64,000 nucleotides of DNA, from contig NZ_BPQS01000001.1 of NCBI RefSeq assembly GCF_022179385.1, positions 310,001-374,000 on the forward strand, given 5' to 3'. Below, in pieces: positions 19,601 through 26,502 of this stretch. The notes under the pieces were generated by a model. The model was given only the letters and a program-made list of their open reading frames with translations. It searched no databases and was not told the origin of the DNA. The stretch comes from Methylobacterium longum (GTDB lineage Bacteria > Pseudomonadota > Alphaproteobacteria > Rhizobiales > Beijerinckiaceae). The position numbers were made by a program, and so were the translations under genes. Each line of letters begins with the position of its first letter. The first letter of the stretch is position 1.

Positions 19601-21144
19601 TCGCCGGCGCCGCTCGCGGCGAGCGCCAGGGCGGCCTGGGCGTCGCGCCCGCGGCCCTCGATCATCTCGGCCACCGACAGGCCCGCGCTCTCGATCTCGG
19701 CGCGGAGCGCGGTGCCGCGGCCGGCGATGTCCTGGGTCAGCGCCGTGCCGGTCTCGGCGAAGCGGGCGGTGATCTCGGCGCCCATGGCGCCGAAGCGCTC
19801 GGTCAGGTCAGAGCCGCGCGACAGGAAGACGGTCTCCAGGCCGCCCACCGAGCGCTCGAAGCTCTCGCGCACCGCGCCGGCCTGCTGCTCCAGGGCCTCG
19901 CCCACGCGCGTGCCGGTCTCCGCGAGACTCCGGGCCAGCGCGCCGGTGTTCTCGGCGAGGCGGTCGGTGAGGGCGGTGCCGGCGGCCTCGAAGGCGCCCG
20001 TCACCTCGCCGGCCCGGGTCCCGAAGGTGCGGGTCAGCGTCTCGCCGACCTCCTGGAGGGTCCCCCGCACGTCCTGGCTCGTCGCCGTCAGGTTGTCGAT
20101 GAGATCGCTGCCGCGGGCGGTCATCAGGCCGACCACCCGGTCGCCGGCCTCGCCCAAGGAGGCGGTGATCGCGGCGCCGCGGATCTCCAGCGCGCCGGTG
20201 ACGCGCTCGCCCGCGCCGGTCACCGCGGAAACGATCCGGTCGGAGGCGCCCTCCAGCTCCTGGCTCAGGCTCTGGTGCGAGCCGGTGATCGCGGTCCGAA
20301 CCCGGTCGGCGTTGGTGACGATGGCCTCCCGCTGCGCCACCAGCTCGTCCACGAGGGACCGGATGCGGATCTCGTTGTCGGAATAGGCGCGCTCCAGGGT
20401 GGCGATCTCGCCGCGCACCAGGGTCTCCAGTTCACCCGCGCGGGCGAGCGCCCGCTCGACGCCGTCGCCCACCGCCGCCACCTCGCGGCGCACGGTCTGC
20501 GACATGGTCAGGACGGCATCGGTGGAGAAGCTCTCGGGTTCGGCCAGCCGCACCGCGACCTCGCCGACCGCGCGGGCGACGAGGCGCATCTCCTGGGCGC
20601 GCACGGCCAGCATGGCGGCGATCACGAACAGCACCACCGGCCCGAGCAAGGCGGCGGCGCCGATGCTCGCCTGCAGGGCGCTGAGCCCCGCCACGACGCC
20701 ACGCAGGTCGCCGTCGGACTTGGTCCAGGCGACCAGCACGAGGGCCCCGATCCAGGCCGCACCGGCGGCGAGGGCGAACAGGTAGGGCTTGGGCGAGGAG
20801 CGCACCCGCAGGGTCTGCTGCAGGATGCCGATGTTGCGTCGGTCGTCGTTGGCCACGAGCGAACGGTCGGGCGGCAGGAGGCCGCCCTCGCGGCGGGGAC
20901 GATCCAGGCCGGGGGGCGGCAGGTCCGAGACGAGGGGCGCGTCGAGGTCGAGGCGCGGCGGCATGGTGCGGCCGGCCGGGTCGAGGCCCCCGTCGAGCAG
21001 CGGATCGGCATCGCCGACGTCGGGCAGGCGCGGCTCGGCGCGGCTGTCGGTGCCGTTCGGCGTCAGGGCGTCGAGGTTCAGCGCCTGCTCGATCGCAGAG
21101 AGCGCGGCCTCGGCCGGGTCCTTCAGCTTCTTCTCGGTCGCCAT
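13657..21144 (-). CDS. Giant apolipoprotein-like coiled-coil membrane protein, Growth Pole Ring (GPR/RgsE) family
   Basis: A 2,495-residue protein, by far the largest in the window. Residues 1-115 are acidic and cytosolic. Two membrane helices follow (about 121-140 PYLFALAAGAAW..., and 158-182). Residues 200-2200 are almost pure alpha-helical repeat built from ERR/DxR phrases (EGRxxALxxxxxER), the apolipoprotein A1/A4/E-like pattern. An alanine-proline linker (about 2230-2340) leads to a conserved C-terminal domain (LWERYRRGEPNLFDPRIY, FAEIQRRYRTDTEFRRSVDR). This layout matches Agrobacterium GPR and Sinorhizobium RgsE, which form a ring at the growing pole of Hyphomicrobiales; those are about 2,100 residues, so this one is longer. 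Assignment is by architecture. A 66-residue unit is nearly duplicated (see repeat). An Hpt gene is divergent from it. Confidence 0.75.
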   Translation of the reverse strand: MATEKKLKDPAEAALSAIEQALNLDALTPNGTDSRAEPRLPDVGDADPLLDGGLDPAGRTMPPRLDLDAPLVSDLPPPGLDRPRREGGLLPPDRSLVANDDRRNIGILQQTLRVRSSPKPYLFALAAGAAWIGALVLVAWTKSDGDLRGVVAGLSALQASIGAAALLGPVVLFVIAAMLAVRAQEMRLVARAVGEVAVRLAEPESFSTDAVLTMSQTVRREVAAVGDGVERALARAGELETLVRGEIATLERAYSDNEIRIRSLVDELVAQREAIVTNADRVRTAITGSHQSLSQELEGASDRIVSAVTGAGERVTGALEIRGAAITASLGEAGDRVVGLMTARGSDLIDNLTATSQDVRGTLQEVGETLTRTFGTRAGEVTGAFEAAGTALTDRLAENTGALARSLAETGTRVGEALEQQAGAVRESFERSVGGLETVFLSRGSDLTERFGAMGAEITARFAETGTALTQDIAGRGTALRAEIESAGLSVAEMIEGRGRDAQAALALAASGAGDTLTTRAGAVRDDLIGTAERIAEALSDRGGALAERMDGIAARLDETVTVRAADLERRVAAAAERAGSGITHHTGTAAASLEAAFTVLGQGFEAGAAAAVGSLRGAVENLSGEIDGRTAGAVAALRRGTEEVATALRGSAEDATGAVEARTLEAVQVFERRVSESAAALAARTGEAAEALRAAADQAGEAAEGRTRDATARLTAALETLRNASAEVTGAVEAETASLTTRFRDAADRAGTELGARGTEAVAAVRAALDDLNRELAARTGDATGSLAEAARAISADLAARIGEMETAFGAHGRSVAELLASHADETQARISGTGRDIVLAVASQGARIADTLSQTGASFAETADGRVRAIDETLGSRLTALQETIARGDILADRIGRDTAAFGETVGTRLEEMDRLITGKGQAVAETISAQAREAGSMIETHLGGLEERSVRRTAEIGAAVAGLVAEIDAHLGTRASAVDDVLRARTDEMARIMAEGHRGLIEMLEGRTTGLGEDIARHTGEIAHRIAESAGQFDVGVIGRLQAIAEALDERARLVDESFGVQAFEAIRLIEARTRAVDEELAGRTRDLVAMISDRTGGLDGAMAERVRALTTSIEDSTRGLETALSTRGEAIVRLVDERAQSADAALEARTEAVRAAFAERADHLARLIDERIASLSGELDEKGRSVFGAIGGRITELGRLFDSGGTSLAQLIDQRGESVLAKLQQTIADAERMLEAGEGRLGHTLSSRTADISGLLDDGVRSVHSLLDDRTNQIRVMLDDHAGTLAATMDGRMGPINEALDGRGQALVAALDGAFGTATGALEDRTRQLGSLFDERLGSLETLVEGRGNRLAETLAARGQALRTLFEEAQAALDAVVEGGGGRFAAAIDTRIQALRGVLEEAPAAVSALVETRERQLAATLDARTQRLQTLFEEAQAGLRDLVDGRGQEVADAIAAQTEGLRTTLDAAPAQMSELLGARVADLQTLFERAQGEIDRLVEGRGRQIAGTIEHHTQALQTTIEQANPAIAGLLETREARLTEAMQERTVALQAVFERAQEEIDRLVEGRGRQIAGTIEHRTQALQATIEQVNPAIAGLLETRETQLAETLRERTAELQVLFERVQGRLGAIVEGTGRDVSERVDARIEALRGTFEEARASIEGLLEDRSQALMAAAEGRTGALVEAFDARLRDLDGVVEGRTTALAQAVEAQSEALARGVDARADAFTQRIDSRMRLFATLVAQRADTLATAFDDRHEAFAGLMDERTASLVAALDERARAHAEQVDAHNAALAETLSRREAALAGLIDARTEALGTGFERRATALGALVDARGEALSRRLAESAETLVRAIEEKGGALLASIEGSGRAAGDSVEGHVVRLREAIDGPMLDLSRALADRADAIERTLAETGVPLAETLRERTEELAVQSRASAELLRAAVEDGAGRTLSELFETNDRMGRELGALLQRIETANTALSDLVAGADTNLGAVERGLAGRIEQIQEALERIASETGRASAGVSAQVESLRGAADGALQEASRLAETLDTRGRSLGEQTAAHVAALDRAAASLAAIEERLGSTLTGRETALTGALAAFEARATALEQNGKALERTIEQTLRAAEDRARSVGESLAQSAQGAGASVTSAFADLKDSASAEGEKAAQGVRQAIEEAAREMRSGFQEAQASFGDSFSALREMAGSIRGELDATRAELAKGVLDLPRETQDATGEMRRVVADQIKALNELSSLVSRSGRAVDVAQPQAQTQRRVAEGGSRSAPAPAAPVPAASLAPAAPAASAPALPTAAAAPRPAAAAPARIEAPRPAAPARPAQAGDKRGWLSDLLTRASLDDDEEVPAADAPAAAPAAPAQPARRPAVAAAETGRIALDTISTDIAKMIEHRTAVDLWERYRRGEPNLFDPRIYTPQGRATFAEIQRRYRTDTEFRRSVDRYVSEFERLLGDVVKNDSDAKRTDAYLTSETGKVYTMLAHASGRFDGA
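16423..16674 (-). repeat. Recent 198-bp (66-codon) internal duplication in the giant gene
   Basis: The text CTGGCGGCCGCGGCCCTCCA recurs at 16423 and 16621, 198 bases apart, and flanking sequence is near-identical. In protein terms DRLVEGRGRQIAGTIEH and NPAIAGLLETRE recur every 66 residues (three 22-residue or six 11-residue units). Most other repeats in the gene have diverged, so this copy is comparatively young. The box marks the clearest part only. Confidence 0.75.
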
Positions 21145-21431
21145 TCAACGCCTCGTTACACGGGTTCACCGGCACCTGGGGAGGCTGATGCCGGAGACGC
21201 AACGCCCCGTTTACCATCCAAGATTAGACGCGGGCAGCGATTGCCGATACCCGAGCCCCCGGCCGGCCCCAGAAAACGTTAACCGAATGGTTACCGCGCC
21301 TGCCGCTCACCGCCTCCGCCATCCTGCCGCACGGGACGGGTCCGGCGCGATCCCCGCCCCGCGAATCGGGGGGTGAATTGTGTGGATCAGCCCCGCCATC
21401 CACGAAGAACACGCATCCCGGGAGCCAGGAC
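21145..21431. other. Divergent promoter region, giant gene / Hpt gene
   Basis: This 287-base gap separates two divergent genes and so should hold both promoters. TAACC (21280-21284) and GGTTA (21289-21293) form an inverted repeat around GAAT within GTTAACCGAATGGTTACC. Its TTAAC half resembles a CtrA half-site, but the spacing to the second half is eight, not seven. No clear -35/-10 pair is assigned. Confidence 0.35.
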
Positions 21432-21482
21432 ATGAGCCAGGACAGGAGCCGGGGCATGAGCCAGGGCACGAGCCGGGGCATG
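21431..21482 (+). repeat. 12-bp tandem repeat spanning alternative start codons of the Hpt gene
   Basis: Four degenerate 12-base units (CATGAGCCAGGA, CAGGAGCCGGGG, CATGAGCCAGGG, CACGAGCCGGGG) are followed by CATG. They encode MSQD-RSRG-MSQG-TSRG-M, so three in-frame ATGs (21432, 21456, 21480) are created by the array. Copy-number change would shift the N-terminus without breaking the frame. Confidence 0.7.
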
Positions 21483-21800
21483 CAGGCCATCGACCGCGCG
21501 GCGCTCGACGTCCAGACGGGGGGCGACGCCGAACTCGCCCGCGAAGTGCTGGATCTGTTCGCCGGCCAGTGCCGGTCGATCCTGCCCAGGCTCGCCGATG
21601 CCGCCGCCGCGCCGGAGCGGCGCGCCGACCTCGCCCACACCTTGAAGGGCTCGGCCGCGGGCGTCGGCGCGGAGCGGGTTCGCGCCCTGGCGGACGCCGC
21701 CGAGGCGCGCCTGCGCGCGGATGACGGGCCGGTCCCGCTCGACGACCTCGCCGCCGCGGTCGCGGCGGCGCTCGCGGAGATCGGGACCGCGCAGCCCTGA
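21432..21800 (+). CDS. Hpt domain phosphotransfer protein
   Basis: A 122-residue protein consisting almost entirely of a histidine-phosphotransfer helical bundle. The phosphorylatable histidine is in LAHTLKGSAAGVGA (about H69 from this start), the classic HxxKGxxxxxG pattern. Upstream helices (ELAREVLDLFAGQC, ILPRLADAA) and downstream ones (RVRALADAAEARL) fit the fold. Such proteins relay phosphate between hybrid kinases and response regulators; neither is encoded nearby. The start is ambiguous: ATGs at 21432, 21456 and 21480 all lie in a 12-bp repeat, and the last (MQAIDRAAL) is where the domain begins. The position divergent from the pole-ring gene may mean a shared cell-cycle role (inference). 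Confidence 0.8.
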   Translation: MSQDRSRGMSQGTSRGMQAIDRAALDVQTGGDAELAREVLDLFAGQCRSILPRLADAAAAPERRADLAHTLKGSAAGVGAERVRALADAAEARLRADDGPVPLDDLAAAVAAALAEIGTAQP

Positions 21801-21947
21801 CGAGCCATCCGGGCACCGCCCGCGATGCGGCGATCGAACCGGGAGGGGCGACAACCGCCGCGCTTGCATTCCGCGATCTCTGCCGCCAATCAGGCGCACG
21901 CCGCCCGTCGGAGAGATTGCGCTCGACGCGAGCCCGGAGCCCCCAGC

Positions 21948-22268
21948 ATGCCCAAGATCACCTACGTCGACCACGCCGGGACGGAGAGGACCGTCGAAGG
22001 CAGCGTCGGCGCGACCGTGATGGAGACGGCTCTGCGCAACAACGTGCCGGGCATCGACGCGGAGTGCGGCGGCGCCTGCGCCTGCGCGACCTGCCACGTC
22101 TACGTCGCCGACGCGTGGATCGAGGTGGTGGGCAAGGCCGCCGACATGGAGCAGGACATGCTCGATTTCGCCAGCGACGTGCGCGAGAACTCCCGCCTGT
22201 CCTGCCAGATCAAGATCACGCCGGCGCTCGACGGGCTGGTGGTGACGACGCCCTCCCAGCAGGGCTGA
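21948..22268 (+). CDS. [2Fe-2S] ferredoxin, adrenodoxin type
   Basis: A 106-residue ferredoxin. Cysteines 40, 46, 49 and 86 fit the C-x5-C-x2-C ... C cluster ligands ([12 protein letters not shown] and LSCQIK). The [11 protein letters not shown] segment and the acidic EQDMLDFA helix are the redox-partner-binding features of the adrenodoxin/FdxB branch rather than plant-type ferredoxins. It donates electrons in Fe-S assembly or to cytochrome P450 and hydroxylases; the partner cannot be named from context. The frame is open upstream to 21825 but the conserved part starts at [14 protein letters not shown] 21948. Downstream lies a possible degenerate copy of the intergenic repeat (22318-22380). 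Confidence 0.92.
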   Translation: MPKITYVDHAGTERTVEGSVGATVMETALRNNVPGIDAECGGACACATCHVYVADAWIEVVGKAADMEQDMLDFASDVRENSRLSCQIKITPALDGLVVTTPSQQG

Positions 22269-22409
22269 CAGGGCGTCCGATCGCGGGCCGGCGACGGACG
22301 GTTCGCCGGATCATCCATCCTCCCGCGTCCCGAGGGGCCGGAGCGCAGCGGGAACCTCGGGGCGAGGGTGCGGGTCGGATGAGCCCCCCGAGCCGGGGCC
22401 TGTCACGGC

Positions 22410-23585
22410 TCACCGCACGAGCGCCCGCGCCGCCGCGTCGAGCCCGTCCAGGGTGAGCGGGAACATCCGGCCGGCGACCAGCCGCTGCATCATGCCGATC
22501 GACTGGGTGTAGCCCCAGTGCGTCTCGGGCACCGGGTTCAGCCACGCGACCTTCGGGAAATGGTCGAGGAGCCGCTGCATCCAGACGGCACCCGCCTCCT
22601 CGTTCCAGTGCTCCACGGAGCCGCCCGGCGTGGCGATCTCGTAGGGGCTCATCGAGGCGTCGCCCACGAAGACGACGCGGTAGTCGCTGCCGTAGGTGCG
22701 GATCACGTCGAGCAGCGGCGTCTTCGCCTCGTGGCGCCGCCGGTTCTCGGTCCAGACCGCCTCGTAGGGGCAGTTGTGGAAGTAGTAGTGCGCGAGGTGC
22801 TTGAACTCGGAGCGCGCCGCCGAGAACAGCGCCTCGGCCTGCGCGATGTGCCAGTCCATCGAGCCGCCCACATCGAGGAAGAGCAGTACCTTGACGGCGT
22901 TGCGCCGCTCCGGCCGCAGCCGCACGTCGATGTAGCCCTGGCGGGCGCTCTCGCGGATCGTGCCGTCGAGATCGAGCTCCTCGGCCGCCCCCGTCCGGGC
23001 GAAGCGGCGCAGGCGCCGGAGCGCGAGACGCATGGTGCGGGCGCCGATCTCCCGGTCGTCGTCGAGGTCCTTGAACTCCCGCTTGTCCCAGACCTTCACC
23101 GCCCGGAAGTTGCGGTTCCCGTCCTGGCCGATGCGGATGCCCTCGGGATTGTAGCCGTAGGCGCCGAAGGGCGAGGTCCCGCCGGTGCCGATCCATTTCG
23201 AGCCGCCCTGATGGCGCCCCTTCTGCTCGGCGAGCCGCTGCTTCAGGGTCTCGAACAGCTTGTCCCAGCCCAGCGCCTTCAGCTCCGCCCGCTCGGCCTC
23301 GGTCAGGTATTTCTCCGCGAGCTTGCGCAGCCACTCCTCGGGGATCGCGGCGGGCTCCACCGCAGGGCCGAGGGTTTCCAGCCCCTTGAACACCGTGCCG
23401 AACACCCGGTCGAACCGGTCGAGATGCGCCTCGTCCTTCACGAGCGCGGTGCGCGCCAGGAAATAGAACGCCTCGACGTCGTGCCCGGCCAGCCCCCGGT
23501 CGAGGCCGCCGAGGAGGGTCAGGTACTCCTTCAGGGAGACGGGAACCTTGGCGTCCCGGAGGGCCGTGAAGAACTGCAGCAGCAT
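22410..23585 (-). CDS. CoxE-like VWA domain protein
   Basis: A 391-residue protein of the CoxE/VWA family that works as the adaptor of a MoxR ATPase. The N-terminal 200 residues include the TLLGGLDRGLAGHDVEAFYFLAR segment, a recurring opening in this family, and a conserved GGTSPFGAYGYNPEGIRIG loop. The C-terminal von Willebrand A domain begins at VKVLLFLDVGGSMD; the MIDAS-type DxxGS is slightly altered (DVGGS). The later FVGDASMSPYEI and YTQSIGMMQRL are family-typical. MoxR-VWA pairs act as chaperones that insert cofactors or metals into enzymes. Its presumed ATPase partner (28657-29508) is not adjacent: five kilobases and several genes intervene, and the two are on opposite strands. Confidence 0.85.
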   Translation of the reverse strand: MLLQFFTALRDAKVPVSLKEYLTLLGGLDRGLAGHDVEAFYFLARTALVKDEAHLDRFDRVFGTVFKGLETLGPAVEPAAIPEEWLRKLAEKYLTEAERAELKALGWDKLFETLKQRLAEQKGRHQGGSKWIGTGGTSPFGAYGYNPEGIRIGQDGNRNFRAVKVWDKREFKDLDDDREIGARTMRLALRRLRRFARTGAAEELDLDGTIRESARQGYIDVRLRPERRNAVKVLLFLDVGGSMDWHIAQAEALFSAARSEFKHLAHYYFHNCPYEAVWTENRRRHEAKTPLLDVIRTYGSDYRVVFVGDASMSPYEIATPGGSVEHWNEEAGAVWMQRLLDHFPKVAWLNPVPETHWGYTQSIGMMQRLVAGRMFPLTLDGLDAAARALVR

Positions 23586-23920
23586 CCCGGGAGAACGCGC
23601 CAGCGGAGCGCCCGGGTCAAGTCTGGGCGAATCGCCCGCCCGCGGATCGCGCCGGGCAGGACTATCCGGCCCCGTTCCCGAATCTTCGCCGGTGGTCGAC
23701 AGGATTCAGGCCCGAGAAAGCGGCCGATCCGGTGCCCGGAGCGAGACTCCGCATGTGCACGGGACTCGTAACCTGGGCATAAGTCATCGAATCTGTTGAT
23801 ATGTGCCGGGCCAAGCCTCGCACAGTCACTCATTCGGTCATGGGAATCGCTCAACTCGAAGCATCGAGTGTGTGCGGACGCGGCGACGCGGGCCGGACAG
23901 GGCAAGCGAGGAGACCTGCG
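23586..23920. other. 335-base gap upstream of an orphan gene
   Basis: This gap lies between the divergent VWA gene and the orphan at 23921. The last 150 bases are visibly richer in A/T than the surroundings (around TCATCGAATCTGTTGATATG), as expected for a promoter, but I cannot assign a sigma-factor box with confidence. No gene or RNA is recognised. Confidence 0.4.
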
Positions 23921-24328
23921 ATGGCGGTCATCCTGCGGAATCTGACGGATTTCAAGCGGTTTCTCGGGAAGCCGGGGGCGACGATTCAGTTGGTGCGCAA
24001 CACCTTCATGGACCGTCAGCCGGAGGCGACCCGCGGGGCCTACCGCGACAAGGGCATGTACGCGCCGCGCGCCGTGCAGGCCCTGTCGCGCAAGGCGGCC
24101 GTCTTCACCCTGCGGGGCTATCCCGGGACGGTCTGGCTTTACTGGGACAAGGGCGCCCGCGGCTGGCGCTTCACCGGGGACACCGTGACGGTGCCGCTCG
24201 TGACGGGCCTGGGGCCGGCGGACGAACTGGTCTACCGGTGCAGCTTCGCCGATGGCTTCGAGCGGGCCCCGCGCAGCCGCGTCGCGCGGCGGCCCAAGCT
24301 CGCCGAGGCGTACCCCGTCCCGGCGTGA
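23921..24328 (+). CDS. Hypothetical protein
   Basis: A 135-residue protein that I do not recognise. It starts at an ATG with a good ribosome site (CGAGGAG, 23907-23913). It is basic and soluble, with no signal peptide or membrane segment. Visible features are an opening FKRFLGKPGATIQLVRN, a repeated interest in aromatic residues (VWLYWDKGARGWRFTGD) and a basic ending (RSRVARRPKL). The alternating strand pattern suggests a small beta-rich domain. It converges on the Kef-type gene with only 16 bases between stops and has its own upstream promoter-like region. Codon use is ordinary for the window, so it looks like a resident, lineage-restricted gene. Confidence 0.6.
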   Translation: MAVILRNLTDFKRFLGKPGATIQLVRNTFMDRQPEATRGAYRDKGMYAPRAVQALSRKAAVFTLRGYPGTVWLYWDKGARGWRFTGDTVTVPLVTGLGPADELVYRCSFADGFERAPRSRVARRPKLAEAYPVPA

Positions 24329-24344
24329 CGGAACGGGAGGCGGC

Positions 24345-26189
24345 TCAGGCCTCCTGGCCGGCGGCCTCCTGACGCTCGGGCTCCCGCTTGGCGGCCGGCT
24401 TGCCGAGGGCCTTGCCCACGGTACGGCGGGCCCGGAAGATCGGCTTCGCCTCGTTCTCGCGCTTCTTCAGCAGGGTCCGGTACTCCTCCCGCCGCTCGTG
24501 GATCGACGCGATGACGAGCCCCATCGGCACGCCGACATCGACCAGCACGGCCTCCGAGAGCTGCAGCGAGGCCTCGATCGTTTCCGGCACCGCGTCGTCG
24601 ACGCCGAGTTCATAGAGCGCGGAGGCATGGCGGGCGTCGCGGGCCCGGGCCACGATGGTCAGGTCCGGCCGCTCGGCGCGGGCCGCCGCCACCGCCGCCT
24701 CGACGGCGCGCGGGTTGTCGAGGGTGACCACCAGGGCCCGGGCCGTGGCGATGTCGCAGCGGCGCAGGATTTCGGTGTTGCCGCTGTCGCCGAAGTAGAC
24801 CGGCGCCCCGGAGCGCCGCTGCTCGGCGACCCGGGCGGCGTCGGAGTCGAGGGCGAGATACGGGATCTTGTGCCGCTCCAGCATCTCGCCGACCTGCCGG
24901 CCGACGCGGCCGAAGCCCGCCACGATCACCCGGTTCTCCACCCGCTCGGGCATCGGCTCCGCCTTGGTGGCGGCCTGGGCGCCGGCGGTCGCGCGCTGCT
25001 TGAGCCGCCGCCCGACCGCGGCCAGGGCCGGGATCATGATCATCGTGACGGTGGTCACCACGAGCGCGGCCGCCCCAACCTCCTCCGGCACCAGCCCGGT
25101 GGCCATGGCGCCTCCGATCAGGACGTAGGCGAACTCGCCGCCCGGGCCGAGCAGCAGCGCCGTCTCGAGCGCCACCGGCCGGGGGATCTTGAGGACCGGG
25201 GCCGCCATCATCACCACGGCGGCCTTGATCAGGACCAGTGCCAGGGACAGGCCCAGGATGGCGCCCGGCGTCGCCATGAGCTGCGCCGGGTCGAGGTTCA
25301 TGCCCACCGAGACGAAGAACACGCCGAGCAGCAGGCCCTTGAACGGGTCGATCGTCGCCTCGATCGCCCGGCGATACTCGGTCTCGGCCAGGAGCAGGCC
25401 GGCCACGAAGGCGCCGAGCGTCATCGACAGGCCGCTCGCCGCCGCGGTCAGCGCCGTGCCGACAATGACCAGCAGGCAGGCGGCCATGAACAGCTCGGTG
25501 GAGCGCGTGCGCGCCACGAGCTGGAACAGCGGGCGCAGGGCGAGGCGGCCCGCGACCACGATCAGCACCAGCGCGACGGCGGCCTGGCCGAGCGCCAGGG
25601 CCAGGGCCCAGCCCTTGTCGCCGCCGTCGTCGCGGCCGAGCACCGCGATGGCGAACAGCGCCGGGGCCACCGCCAGATCCTGGAACAGCAGGACCGCGAA
25701 GCTCGTCCGCCCGGTGGGCGCGTTGAGCCGCCGCTGCTCGGCCAGCACCGGCAGCACCACGGCGGTCGACGACAGGGCGAGCCCGATGCCGACGATGGCG
25801 GCGCCGGTGAGCGGCACGTTGAGCCCGTACAGGATCGCTCCGAGGATCAGCGCGGAGCAGCCCACCTGCAGGGAGCCGAGGCCGAAGACGAGCCGGCGCA
25901 GGACCCGCAGGCGCTCCCAGGACAGCTCGATCCCGATCATGAACATCAGGAAGATCACGCCGAACTCGGCGAGGTGCGAGATCTCGGTGCGGTTGCCGAT
26001 GGTGAACAGGTGGACGGAGGGGTAGGTATCGGCCAGCCGACCGAGGCCGAAGGGTCCGAGCAGGGCACCGGCGCCGATGAAGCCGAGCACCGGCGAGATC
26101 CGGAGGCGGTGGAACAGCGGCACCACGATGCCCGCCGTGACGAGAAACAGGATCGCTTCCTTGTAGGAGCCGGCGTGGACCTCTGGCAT
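24345..26189 (-). CDS. Kef-type monovalent cation:proton antiporter with RCK domain
   Basis: A 614-residue CPA2-family exchanger. Residues about 10-395 hold twelve to thirteen helices, including SPVLGFIGAGALLGPFGL, the LAEFGVIFLMFMIGIEL segment, ALSSTAVVLPVL, the LLFQDLAV signature and GVFFVSVGMNLD. Residues about 408-530 are an RCK/TrkA-N nucleotide-binding domain (VIVAGFGRVGRQVGEML, YFGDSGNTEIL, ALVVTLDNPRAVEAAV). The C-terminal tail is lysine- and arginine-rich. Proteins of this kind (KefB/KefC/YbaL) export potassium in exchange for protons and are gated by the RCK domain, for KefC through glutathione adducts. Whether glutathione gates this one is not visible; no KefF/KefG partner is adjacent. 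Confidence 0.9.
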   Translation of the reverse strand: MPEVHAGSYKEAILFLVTAGIVVPLFHRLRISPVLGFIGAGALLGPFGLGRLADTYPSVHLFTIGNRTEISHLAEFGVIFLMFMIGIELSWERLRVLRRLVFGLGSLQVGCSALILGAILYGLNVPLTGAAIVGIGLALSSTAVVLPVLAEQRRLNAPTGRTSFAVLLFQDLAVAPALFAIAVLGRDDGGDKGWALALALGQAAVALVLIVVAGRLALRPLFQLVARTRSTELFMAACLLVIVGTALTAAASGLSMTLGAFVAGLLLAETEYRRAIEATIDPFKGLLLGVFFVSVGMNLDPAQLMATPGAILGLSLALVLIKAAVVMMAAPVLKIPRPVALETALLLGPGGEFAYVLIGGAMATGLVPEEVGAAALVVTTVTMIMIPALAAVGRRLKQRATAGAQAATKAEPMPERVENRVIVAGFGRVGRQVGEMLERHKIPYLALDSDAARVAEQRRSGAPVYFGDSGNTEILRRCDIATARALVVTLDNPRAVEAAVAAARAERPDLTIVARARDARHASALYELGVDDAVPETIEASLQLSEAVLVDVGVPMGLVIASIHERREEYRTLLKKRENEAKPIFRARRTVGKALGKPAAKREPERQEAAGQEA

Positions 26190-26502
26190 CGGCGGCGGAT
26201 CGAACCTCGTCTTTCGCGGCGGCGGGGATGCCGATCACGGCTGCGCGATGATGGGTCGGCGCGGCGCTGCGGGCAACCGGTTTCCGCCCGGGATCGAGCC
26301 CGGGCAGGTGCGTTGCGACACAAGCCGGATACATCAACCGGGTGAGACATTTCGGTCACCGGCGCGCAGGATGCGGCCGGACATCCAGAGGATGCGTGCG
26401 GTGGACGCGTGCAACGCGGCTCAAAATCGGCACAATGCGCGCATACACGCCTGAGTTAACCGGGGGTTAAGCTCGGCCGGGCTGTGCCCGAGACTGGACC
26501 CG
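26190..26502. other. 313-base gap with a CtrA-like box near its right end
   Basis: The gap lies between the divergent Kef-type gene and the orphan membrane operon. It becomes less GC-rich after about 26310. The one clear element is the TTAA-N7-TTAA site at 26456-26470, listed separately. No gene or structured RNA is seen. Confidence 0.5.
26456..26470 (+). promoter_or_regulatory. CtrA-box candidate (TTAA-N7-TTAA)
   Basis: TTAACCGGGGGTTAA fits the full alphaproteobacterial CtrA consensus TTAA-N7-TTAA(C) with correct seven-base spacing. It also reads as a 6-bp inverted repeat (TTAACC/GGTTAA). It lies 32 bases before the ATG at 26503 and 50 before the ATG at 26521. In a window this rich in GC, two TTAA tetramers at this spacing are unlikely by chance. 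Confidence 0.55.

Noticed and set aside
13657-21144. Reading the giant gene as a surface adhesin or phage tape-measure protein
   Set aside because: It has two N-terminal membrane helices rather than a signal peptide or autotransporter domain, no phage genes around it, and a C-terminal domain like the growth-pole proteins.
13684-21282. Two very long open frames antisense to the giant gene (about 1,508 and 1,018 codons)
   Set aside because: They mirror the repeat structure of the real gene; their proteins are Gly/Arg/Gln-rich with no domain, signal or plausible start, as expected for the opposite strand of GC-rich helical-repeat DNA.
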